In this document: in pieces, positions 30,501 to 42,500 of the stretch
Numbering within the stretch: the first letter of the stretch is position 1
Layout: each line of letters starts with the position of its first letter
Source of the DNA: Gari tellinella
Lineage: Eukaryota; Mollusca; Bivalvia; Cardiida; Psammobiidae
Length of the DNA: 64,000 nt
Assembly: GCA_922989275.2 (NCBI GenBank)
Contig: OV277857.1
Coordinates: forward strand, 82,205,321-82,269,320
Direction: 5' to 3'
The notes under the pieces: generated by a model
Databases searched by the model: none
What the model was told of the DNA's origin: nothing
What the model saw: only the letters and a program-made list of their open reading frames with translations
Program-made: the position numbers and the translations under genes

Positions 30501-33500
30501 GTGTCATATTACCGTCGACCAATGGGAGCTTAGTGTTAAGTGCCCGATGTAGTATTTTGAAGAAGTCCACGGATAGCACGGGGGAAATCCGAACTGGTTA
30601 AATCCAGATACGAAGTGTAGGTTCATCGGCAGATGACTGCATATTTTTTAATAGGATTACATAAGGACTTTACAGGTTGAATGTAAATATATATGAATAG
30701 ACGGCTGTACTGTACGTTATACAGTTGCCTATTCAATGTATGAGTAGTCGCAATCACGACCCTAGCTCTACTCCTACACCTACCGAAACTCAAAACATTT
30801 GGCGAGGAATAATCAGCAATTTTAAGACAACACGAAATTACAGAGTGAAGCGAATACAACGAGTTCAAACCCGTCTCTCGCTATTCATATTAGCGTATAA
30901 TAAGTTAATAACCCTGTTGGACACTGCAGACACAAATCAGACAGTTCCCCAGGACTGTCTGATCAGGGTATGCCCTGTTTTCTTAAAATATATTTCTGAC
31001 ATGAGTCTGTACTCTTCCCTTGAGAGTTTTCCTCATTTTATTAAACAATGTACAGTAGACCCTCTCTATTACGACCACTAAATTGTGTCAAAATGACTGC
31101 TTAAAACAATGTGGAAGTGAAACAGAAAGCTCCTACAGGAGCTATCTGTTTCACTTTCACATTGCTTTAAGCTGTCCCATGTCTTTAATACAGACAATTA
31201 GCCTTCTTTTTAGTGGTCGTAATAGAGAAGTTCTACTGTACATAATGCTCAAAGTGGGTGGAGTGTTTATATGAATATTCAGCGAGAGAAAGAAGCCATG
31301 TTTACCGTGCCATGAACTTCTTCTCTCCTCTCTTGTCGTACACATAGGCGTGATGGAAGGCTGCACCAGCAGTCAACTTCTCCAGCCTATCTCCTTCCAA
31401 GCTGGTCGGTTTTCTGAAGTCCATTATCTTATCGTCTTCTACAGAAATAGCCTTACCTGTAAAAATCAACATAAGATAAATAAACTCTCTATAAATACTA
31501 CTTAATTATATTAATCAGTTTGTGTTCAATGCAAGTGACTGCTTAAAGCAAGACGAAAGTACATCACAAAGCTTTCTGGTTAACTTTCACCTTGCTTTAG
31601 GCTGCCACCAGTCTTTCATACAATCAATTACACTTCTTTTTAGTGGTCGTAATAGATATTTTTTTCTGTACATGACAACATAAGATCGTCATCAACACCA
31701 TTTGTTGCTCATTATGACCCACCCTATTGTCATATTAGGTTTTTGGAAAGATGAAAACTGTTTTTATTTCCCTCGTGGCACGATTCAAGTGTCAAGCAAT
31801 CTTTCATCTGAACATTATCAAACTTTAAGATGACCTAAATATCAACTCCAGACAGAATACATATTTGTCTAGAAATGCGATTGAAGTATACCACTGGTTA
31901 GGAACTTGGTTACAGTGGGGCGAGGGTCCTCGCGACAGGTGGTATCGGAGTCCTGACTATACATGTTTCAGAGTCTCGTCGTGAAACAAAACTTGGCACG
32001 CTGAAGTGAACGCAAAAGAGGTAATTAAAGGTCAAATTGACATAAACACTTTAAATCGTTATTGTCACCATATAGTCCGATGTTTTTCTAAGCGTCGTGC
32101 ATGCTTAAATCGTTCCATATATGGAATTTACGCTTGGAATAGTTGATAAAACGACGCGGTAATCAAGGTTTTTGTTCACAACGATCAATTCTTATAAATG
32201 ACTGCATAATCTCGCCTGCAATCAATGTTTCTGGCAAGATTAATACTTAAATTGCATCTTTGCAAGAGAATCACATTAAAAATATCGTATATCAATGAAA
32301 TTTTCTGGATTTCAAGTGGTTAATAAGGTTACAGAGTCTAACAGAGAGTGTTACAGGTTCTCTAACAACAGGTTATTAAACGTTGCAGGTTCTTATCGAC
32401 ATTTTTGTTTTTGTTTGAGAGAGAATGGATCTAAAGTGCATGTATTGCAAGAGGCCCTTTATCTTTTACAATGCTTTAAGCTGTCACCTGTCTTTTATAC
32501 AATCAATTAGCCTTCGTTTAGCGGTTGTAAATGGAATTTACTGTAATTATTACTTATAACTGCGTTAGGTTAGTGCCTACTTGATATGTTATCATATGTA
32601 AAGAACCATCGTCGTATTTAATAATTTCAAAATAGTTAACACGATGCAAAAATAATAAAAAGTACTCAATTTCAAAGATTCTGTTGCTGTATTTATTTCC
32701 CAAAATGAAAACCAGATTCTTAAAAATTAAATATACACTTGCAAATATCTCTAAAGCGATCAATGAAATAATCTAACGTGTAGAACAGCTCCAAAGGCAA
32801 AACATAACCGGTACATGTAATAAAAAAGAACCTGCAAAATTATCGTATGGTTATCTCAGCCCATTACATGACTTGTCAACCAAAGCATAGTACTTGATGC
32901 AAAAACTGAAAGCCACCTATAATTTAGACATTACGGTGTGCAAGGTAAATTCTTCCTAATAGGCAAGTCTCATATTTTGCCACAGGCGAACTCTGGTCTC
33001 GATTTGCACTATTTGTGCTCTTTTTGAATTCAATTTTTCACAATAAGTTGCTCAATATTTTTAAGTTTAATTAATAACTTTCTAACTATTTCTCAGACAA
33101 ATAAATCATATGTGAAAAACGCTCCGTCATATATCAAATATAAGTTTAACCCGTTCACTGCTTTACTCTGATCGTATAAACACAGATAAACAGGTTAGCT
33201 TCGAATGAGAAGCTGAATAATTATGTGTCTGAATCGGATCAAAGCTGTTTGATTATCTTAGAGATCCTTTTTCGAGTTTGATCTTGGTTAGACATCGAGA
33301 AAGTTGGCGCAGCACCAGGCTCTTAACTGTTTGCAAATACGACTGTTAGTCTATTAAATGTATAAAACAGAATGCGTTATAGATCTTCCACCGAGAATAG
33401 GATCGAACCGCTCTCGAACCCGTGCATATTATCAACTGTGCAAAATTTAATAAGTAATTCAAATCTCAAGCGTGAGTAAATTTGCATTTTTTTGGTGTCG

Positions 33501-36500
33501 TCTAAACGACGGCCTACATGAAAATGAGTTCCACAAACAAAGACCAGATTCTTTGGTCCATGTTTGTCTTCCACATGTTCAATGAGCGAGGCTTTGGTAT
33601 TGAGTTCTGCTCCGCAAGTGTCACATTCAACGGCACTCTTTTTCCAAGAATGATAAACATGCCGATGTCTTGCCAGAGTTTTCCGATTATTAAACCGTCC
33701 GCTGTATAATTAATAAAGCAGTTTGATTACGTGTTAATTAAAGTCATAGACTGAACTGAAAGATTTATTGCACAAAGTGCAATTTACCTAAATCTTTTCG
33801 ATGAAAACTATCCCTGTGAAAAGTGTTCAGGAATTTTAGAATACCCATGAACGTTAAAAAGAATAGTTCTAGGGCTTCAAAAATACTTGACACATTCTAC
33901 AAAAGGAGTTCAAGAACTTCTGCAATTCTAGAACAATGGTTCTAAAAACATCAAATTCCTAGAATTATTGCAGCATATTCATGAACGTTAAATGGCCACT
34001 TCGTCTATTTTTTCATGAATATTCAAGAAATCATTCTCGAATAGTTCTAGAATAATTCAATACCTTCCCACAGGGGTATTTTTGTGGCGCTAAAGAGTAA
34101 AGAATGCCTGAACTTGTAGTCATGTACTGATATTCTTTACAAAGAATGTACTGATAGTCTTTACAAAGAAACTGCTTTTTTTCATCTGCTTTTACGACAT
34201 TTGCACTGGAGTCCGACTGCTAGAAGTGCCGCATATATTGTTATTGCCGTTTACTTCAATATCCAGACTTATATCGAGTAAACTGGGATCTTCTAACGAG
34301 ACCTCGCCCATTTCGAGATTCGTGAATACTCTGTAACACTGTTAAGAAGAACCTGTAACACTTATTAAACAGTCGTCAGGGACCTGTAACCACTACATTA
34401 CATTGATAAGTAACACCAAACTTATGATAACATTAAAAATCGGACATATTTCTTTAAAAAATGCTTCAATATTAGAAAAACATGAACAAATAGATTATCT
34501 TATTGTGTAAAATGCTGCAATTTCTTACGTAAATTTAACTTATAACAAAAAATATGTGCATATCCATGTAGGCAGTGGGGACCACTTGCTTTTATTTTCT
34601 CTAATTACCTGAATTCTAACGCAGGCGACGTTAAGTATCGTCTTAAAAAGAAGCCAAAAGCCCTTACCACGTTTTAATTAAGAATCCTTGTTATGAGGCT
34701 GTGTTATCTCGCTGAACATGTGTGTGTTTACATGTACACGCGAGAAAAAGTCATGACTCTGAAACATTTTTCGAAACGACCCCTATACCACCTTTCGCGA
34801 GGACCCTTGCCCCACTGTAACCAAGTTCCTAACCAGTGTATACACTCAGTACAAAAAGAAACGCACATTGTGGTCAGACGCAGATTAAGATACCTTTTTT
34901 TTAAGAAAATTAGAATAGAAAGACCATATCTCAAGATTTTTTCAATTCTGCAACAAGTTCAGGTAAAAATGCTCAAAAAACATTGTGCTGCCTTTTAACC
35001 ATTTCCCTCTTAATGACGCCCAAAAGCGTTTGCAAACAGTTTGGATCCTGATCAGACGCCGCGTAACGCGGCGTCTGATCAGGATCCAAACTGTTTGACA
35101 CTCGTATCGATTTGCTTTAAGTCATTCTACATTGAGTTTTACTTTGAAACGATCTTGCAAACAACACAATTTAAGCAGACGACAATGAAACGGTGAAGGG
35201 GTAAAACTCTCAGGATTAATTTGGCAGCAAAATAATTAACTACAGCTTGTTTAAAACACCGCACCGATTAGTACAGGTTGTGATGCTACCAATTCAATAA
35301 TGATTTAATAACAATTCACAAGTACGTTCCTTCTACATAAAAATAATATTTTGATACAAAATGTGCGTTTCTTTTTGCGCTGAGTGTATGTATGTGAGGT
35401 TGTTGAGGTGGAGCACAGGAACAAACTTTTAACAGCGTGTTTTTCAGCTATGGCAAGCTCATGCTGAATGTTGAAATACAAATGTAGTAAATTCTCGCTA
35501 GAACAAGTGTTATGGAAAATTAAGACAGAAGGTACCAAAGACTGTTGGAATTAAAGCGGAAAAAACATATAACTCTTGTTTTATTTTCATCCTATTTCAA
35601 GACATTATTTGTTTTTTTTAACATCGTCAAAGAGGTTCTTGTCGAGAAATAGCTGGACTATTGCAGTCAAAAGACGTTTTCAGCGACCATTGACTACCAG
35701 ACACATGTTTACAATAATGCATCTCATTTACGATGACTGAAATGCGTAACTTAGTAGGTGTTTACGACAAGTGACTGCTAAGAGCAAGGTTATAATAAAA
35801 GGTAGACTGTTCTTTAAACCCTAAGGCCGATGAGTTCCTTATAATATTTCACGCCATGGACAATGCTATGCTATATCATGTTGTTTCCTTACCTGTTGGT
35901 AGCATATCATCGCCACCTTCTAAATACTTGTCGGCCGCAATCGTTACAACATGATCTTTAATTGGCCCTTTATCCTATTTGAATAGAGAAATCAAAACTA
36001 ATTACAATTCTAGCCAGGTTCATGCTAAGAACGAGGTGACTTTTAGTTGCAGTCGTTGTAATTCAAATCAGGATACAGAGAAGATGTTGTTCTTTCTTGC
36101 TTAACTGAAACGCAATGCAATAAAATGTGGAAGTGACAGCTTTTTGAAAGTTCTGATTATTATTGAGTGGTAAATAGGAAGGGGTATAAAAACCATTACC
36201 CGGACCGAACCGAACCGAACCTAGCCGAAATTTGCCGGACCGAAAAATATTCGGAGTTCCACTATAAGCATAAAAATAATCTAAATTGGAAAATTTTGGT
36301 ACGTATACGGTAAATTACCTATTATTTACACACTGTCAAAGTTTTATAACCATCAGAAATCTGAATGTTGAAAAAAAAAGCGATTTTGCAATTTTAGGGG
36401 GTATAAAAGCCATTACCTTTCAAATTTCAGTTAATCCTGTTTTTCTTCTTAAAAACAGCTTTGTGTAATGTCATTTGATGATAAACTTATATCAAACCTT

Positions 36501-39500
36501 GTTTATTTTATGGCATGTACCAAAAAAACCATTTTTGGGGAAACATAACTCTTAAATTCACATTTGAAGTGATTTTCGTACCGGAATATAACGGTCCAGC
36601 GTAATATATTCATTTCCGTAAGAATCACGCAAACTGTATTTTTCAGCCGTCTTATAGATGTGATATGCAGAATGCTTATATATTATCAGATATTGGATAT
36701 TAATCTTTTAAATAAAGCATAAAAACAGTTTTATATGTTCAAATTCATTTAGAATATTAAAAAGTATTTTAATGATTGTTGAAAAAGGTCTTAGAAAATG
36801 GAACATTATTATAAACTTTGAACAATAATAGCAATTATTGACCATGCGTCTATTAAAATCATGCTATTAAACAATGCAAACAACAATTAGTAAAACCTGT
36901 AAAACGGAATATCTTCACAAGTGGCAACTTAATGCAAGACACAAGTAATGCAGAAACCTACACTGGTACAGGACTTTTCTGCATTAATTATGTCCTGCAA
37001 TAAGCTGTCACATGTAATAGTATATATTATGGAGATATACAGTGGTATATTTCAATGGTTACACAGTTCTGTGCCTTATGTGCTACACATTGTTTTATGT
37101 CTATATGTTCTATTTGCTATAGCTATATTAAATACAAATTCAATACATAATTGCTTGATGCTATTTGGGTCGACTTTGCAGTCTGTATCCGCAGGATACT
37201 GGTTGCAGCTTAATGCAGGATATAAGTAATGCATAATATCTATATTGGTCACCTTTCATTATTTGAGTATAATAATAATAATAATTTATTAACACATGTT
37301 TTATTTTATTATGCTATTTATCCATTGTTCAGGATTTTTGTTTGTTTGTTAATTTGAACTTACGTGCATACAAATGTAAGCTTTAATATTAAAAAGAATC
37401 TGATCACGATATATAATTCTGTCTTGAATTTTCACTGCATCCTCTGTATTCACAGTTGGTAACCCTCACGTTCCTGAAAAAATATAGCAGGTTGGTTACA
37501 TGTTAACTTATTAATCTCTGAACTTCCAATGGACAAATGTAAATAGTCAATTTTGACTTTCTTTGATAGCTTTTTTCAATTTATGGCAAAATGGAATACA
37601 GTGCTAACCTTGGTAGGATGGCTCATTCACTTGTCATCTGATCTAGGTCTACACTGATTGCATAGGAAAAGCTTACTCTTCATAGTTCATATTGTATCAA
37701 GCGAAAACCATTGATTGCTGGTATTTACTAACAGTTTGGTAAAACACGGAATTATACAAAAATTCAGTGTATAATTCTTTGGGTAAAAATAAGGCAGAAA
37801 AATGCATTAATCAGTCATCTGTTTAATCATAAAAATGCTTAGGGAACTAATCTCTCTCTATAAATATCTATCTCTCTCCCTCTCTCGCTGGATATACAGG
37901 TTGTGTGATTCTTACGGAAATGAATATATTACGCTGGACCGTTATATTCCGGTACGAAAATCACTTCAAATGTGAATTTAAGAGTTATGTTTCCTCAAAT
38001 ATTGTTTTTTTGGTACATGCCATAAAATAAACAAGGTTTGATATAAGTTTATCATCAAATAACATTACACAAAGCTGTTTTAAAGAAGAAAAACAGGATT
38101 AACTGAAAGTTGAAAGGTAGTGGCTTTTATACCCCCTAAAAATACAAAATCGCATTTTTTTCAATATTTAGATTTCTGATGGTAACAAAACTTTTACAGT
38201 GTGTAAATAATAGGTTATTTACCGTATACGTACCAAACTTTTCCAATTTAAATTATTTTTATGCTTATAGTGGAACTCCGAATATTTTTCGGTCCAGCAA
38301 ATTTCGGCTAGGTTCGGTTCGGTTCGGTCCGGGTAGTGGTTTTTATACCCCCGAATTAACGAGTTTGAAGCCTGATTCGACACCGGGTCGAAATAAATAG
38401 AGAATAATACATTGTATGTCATTGCATGAGATATGAGGCGTTTATTCTGCGAGGGGAGAAACCAGTTACCGCGAGGCTTGCCGAACGGTCACTGGTTTCT
38501 CCTCGAGCAGAATATACCCCTTCTATCACATGCAATGACATACTATTCAATTTATCCCGTCATTAAATGATTTTAGCCTAAAACATAACCGAGATCAGAG
38601 TTTGATCAGGGTTTACACTGTTTGTCATTTGAAAACATTTTGAGAAAACAACAACACCTAAATAGTCACAAATTGACTAGTTTAATTGGAAAGTGGATTC
38701 GTCCATTCGCAGTTCCAGGTGTCCATGAGTTAATGACATTGAGGAATATCGGGGAAATATCGTGTATTCATACATAGGACATTATAACCGGCACTTGCTC
38801 GTTTGAAATATAATACCAACAACTATTTGTTGACCCTAGATAAAATTATTGTGCACTTTACTCCATTACCTATTTCTAGTTTTGAAGATAAGAGACCACT
38901 TAGAGCAGATTGAAAGTAAAGCAGAATATGCCGTAAGGCGCATTCTGCTTAACATTCATCCTGTTTTAAGCTACAATCTGCTAAGATTATGAAATCCTTC
39001 TTAATGTACATGTTTGTATAAAGTACAACAAGTAGATGCATATAATAAAAACATGCGTGTCTATAAGGGAATGAGTTAAACGTGAAAAGCGCTCCTAGTC
39101 ATTTTATATCATCTTGCAGTGCCCTTAACATTATCTCAATGTTTTTATTGTAGGCCAAGCATTCAAAACGAGATGCTGAGGCTCCCCAAACACGCATGGA
39201 ACAGGCGGGACACGCTGCTGATAAAACATTAGTGACGTCATTAAGTTTTAACAATTGTCGTCTACTTTTATTTCTAAAATTAAATATTTAGTTAATATTG
39301 AAATGAGTGTTAAACAGTTTGTATCCTGATCAGACGCCGCATTACGCGGCGTCTGATCAGGATTTAAACTGTTTTCAAATTATTAGTATATTCGGGGTAA
39401 GGCAGTGAAGAGGTTAAAACATGTGCTTATTTTGACTATTGGCTAAATTAGTTGGCAAAAACAGCATTCGCTGACATCAAAAGAATATAATAATATGAGT

Positions 39501-42500
39501 GTACAATTTAAAGTTTATTATCATATGTTATTAAACGATATAAATATACTGTGACAGCATATGTTATTGAACGATGTAAATATACCGAGTGACAATATAT
39601 ACATATCGGTTGCTCAAAACGTTTCCTGGCGTCTGAAGTTGACACTGGCATCATAATAATTCATCAACGAGTTTCGTCTACTTGAAACCAATGTGAAGAC
39701 TTGAAGCTGGCTGTGAGCCGTTATGTCTGTAAATAGTGTCACTTGATATCTACACGTCAATAACTAAGTGCGAGCGTTGACCCTGGATAAAGTTATTAAA
39801 CCATTTGCCCCATAGCCTTTTTCTACAGTTTTGAAGATATGTGACCATTTAAAACAGGTTAAGAGTAAGGCACATGCTTTAATCAGTTTGCTTTAAGTTA
39901 CCATCTGCTAGGATACAGAACATATTTCGTATGGTACATATTCGTGACTGCATAAAGTGAAACTATTTTCTTAAGTGTAGTTATAAACTAAAGGGGTAAA
40001 CATGCTAATTTACGGAGTATCGGTTCAAATGGTACTGGAAGATAACTCACATGTCCTGCAAGGTTCACCATGAAATGAGCGCCCATATCAATGACGGTAG
40101 GTTTGTCCGTGGTGGCCTTGTAGTCCATGGTGAGTGTGTTGTCGTCATCAAGGGTGTATGTGACGTAAGTCAGCACCTCACCAGGCATGCCCTCGCTGCC
40201 GTCCGGGTCATTATATCTCAGTATTAGCTTGTTATCCTTGATGCTCCATGCCCACACCCGCTGAAAATGTGTTTTAAATTCAGATGATTTCCAGGATGAA
40301 TATTTTGTCATTTAAATGTTGAATGAATGTCTCCTGGAATTGATATTAGGCTAAACGGTTAACCGTTCGGAAGATACAGTACTGAACCTTATAAATTAAC
40401 AATTTTGCGATTCGCTTGCAATTCGATGGCAATTCGCTTGCAATTCGATGGCAATTCGCTTGCGATTCAAAATACTAACTTTACCCTCGGGTAAGTTTTC
40501 TTGAATGGTGTATCTCACAAATGTTCGCAATTATGTCTTCATTATTTTTTTCGATTCCATTTCTGTCACAACCACTTCGGAAAATTCGCGTAAAAATATT
40601 CAAACGTAGGATTTGGTTTTTGATGCGCCCGATTCGATGGCAATTCGATGGCAATTCGCTTGCGATTATCAATTTAATTTAATAAGGTTCAGTACTGTAA
40701 AAGAGTTGACTGGTTAGTCAAATAAGCGATCGATTAATGAGATCCCTAATCTCTAGTGTTATCGTATCGTTCACAGTCACCTATTGAAGTATTCGACCCA
40801 TACTCACACAAACGTGTAACTTGGCGGATGGTTTGGGGGCTAACAATTTTGTCCAACGTCGTCGCATTTTATCAGGGTTATATAGAAAATATATAGAATC
40901 TACTGCTATGCTTTAGAGTTTATAAAATCGAGTTCTTGTTACAACATATTTACATTGTATATCGACGATCATTTGATTTGAGCATTTGAATATGAACGAG
41001 TCCTTACCCTGCTAAATCCAACATGTCCCCCGTGCACCCAGTTTCCTCCGAATGGGTCATTCTTTGAGAGTGTATGTGTGACGCCGTCTAGAGTGAACTG
41101 GGCCCCTGCAATTCTGTTTGCCACTCTCCCACAAAGAGCACCGAAGTAATTGTTGTTGCCTTCGTAATCTGAACAACAAATTGAGTAAAGTCAGCCTTGT
41201 TCAAAGCAGTCATTGGGAAGAAGAATCAATGACGGAGATGGCGTAATAAAGAGGCAATTCAATGTAGAAGGCCCCCTTTCAAAGAACACATTGCTCCAGC
41301 TACTTGTTAAAGTTTAGGCAATGGATATTCACCTTTAACTGAATTTGCAAGTTTGAATTGATAAACGGTGCCATTGCATACCTTTGACATTGTCGAATCC
41401 CAGGTTAACATCCACAATGTTACCATCCTTGTCAGGCAATTTGATTTCGTAAACGACACAGCCGAAATTCAGGATACTAATTGATACCCCGTTCTTGTTG
41501 GACAGGGTGAATCTGAAAAGACAAAGTCATTTACAGACTGGGAAACTACTAATAATCTGACATATAAAGTAAAGGTATAAATTCAAAATTATGGTCTTAA
41601 TATAGATCTATAAATCCTCGAAGTAACAAATCGCCGCTATCTTATCTGTTTCACAGACACAAAAAGCACATGTTACAGTCGTAAATATGTTATCTGATTT
41701 TTCATCTCGAATAGGCGTTTAGATATTTGTTTCAAAAGTTCAATAGAAGACAGATTAAGACAGAGTTGAGACAAGCCGTGACGAAGAAGCCTGACTATCT
41801 CCAAATACTGACTGATAAAGGTATTAACCCATTATCTAATAAATACGCCTTTTTACGTCTATAATTTATTCCTCCATTGAATAAAATGATTCAAAAATAT
41901 ACAGCCATGAATATATAGCATTAGAAATATGTTCTATATTCTAGCAGATGGTAGCTTAAAGCAGGCTGAAAGTAAAGCAGAATGTGCCTTAAGGCACATT
42001 CTGCTTTACTTTCAACCTAGCTTTAAGTAGTCATCTTTCTTCAATATAAGAAACAGGCTATAGGGTAATGGGTTAATGTAGCAATTAGCTGGTCTTTCTT
42101 TAACCCACTCTCGCTGACTATTCATATTTAAAACACCGCCCTCTATCACGGACAATATATACACTCAGTACAAAAAGAAACGCACATTGTGCTCAGGCGC
42201 AAATTAAGAGACTTTTTTAAGATACTAAGACCATATTTCAAGATCAATTTAATTCAACCACAAGTTTAGAAAAACATATTCTTAAAAATACTGTGCTGTA
42301 TTTTAACCCTTTCACTCTTACTGACGTCAAAAGGCGCGTTTTCAAACAGTTTGGATCCTGATCAGACGCCGCGTAACGCGGCGTCTGATCAGGATCCAAA
42401 CTGTTTGACACTCGTATAGATATACTTTAAGTCATACTACTTGGAATCTTACTTTGAAACGATCTTGCAAACAACAAAATTGAAGCAGACGACAATAAAA

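Larger units (their letters stand above)
31892..34838. mobile_element. 2.9-kb TIR element carrying a zinc-finger ORF
   Basis: Left arm from 31892 (CACTGGTTAGGAACTTGGTT) and right arm ending 34838 are inverted copies over about 90 nt, with a few mismatches. Both ends are flanked by TATAC (31887-31891 and 34839-34843), as expected of a target-site duplication. The interior also shows inverted GAACCTGTAACAC-type motifs (32310-32390, 34330-34430), a decayed T2 (33147-33370) and a further MITE (33808-34080). The superfamily is not identified; CACTG ends occur in several. It lies in intron 5 of GALM-B, on whose strand its ORF reads. Confidence 0.6.
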
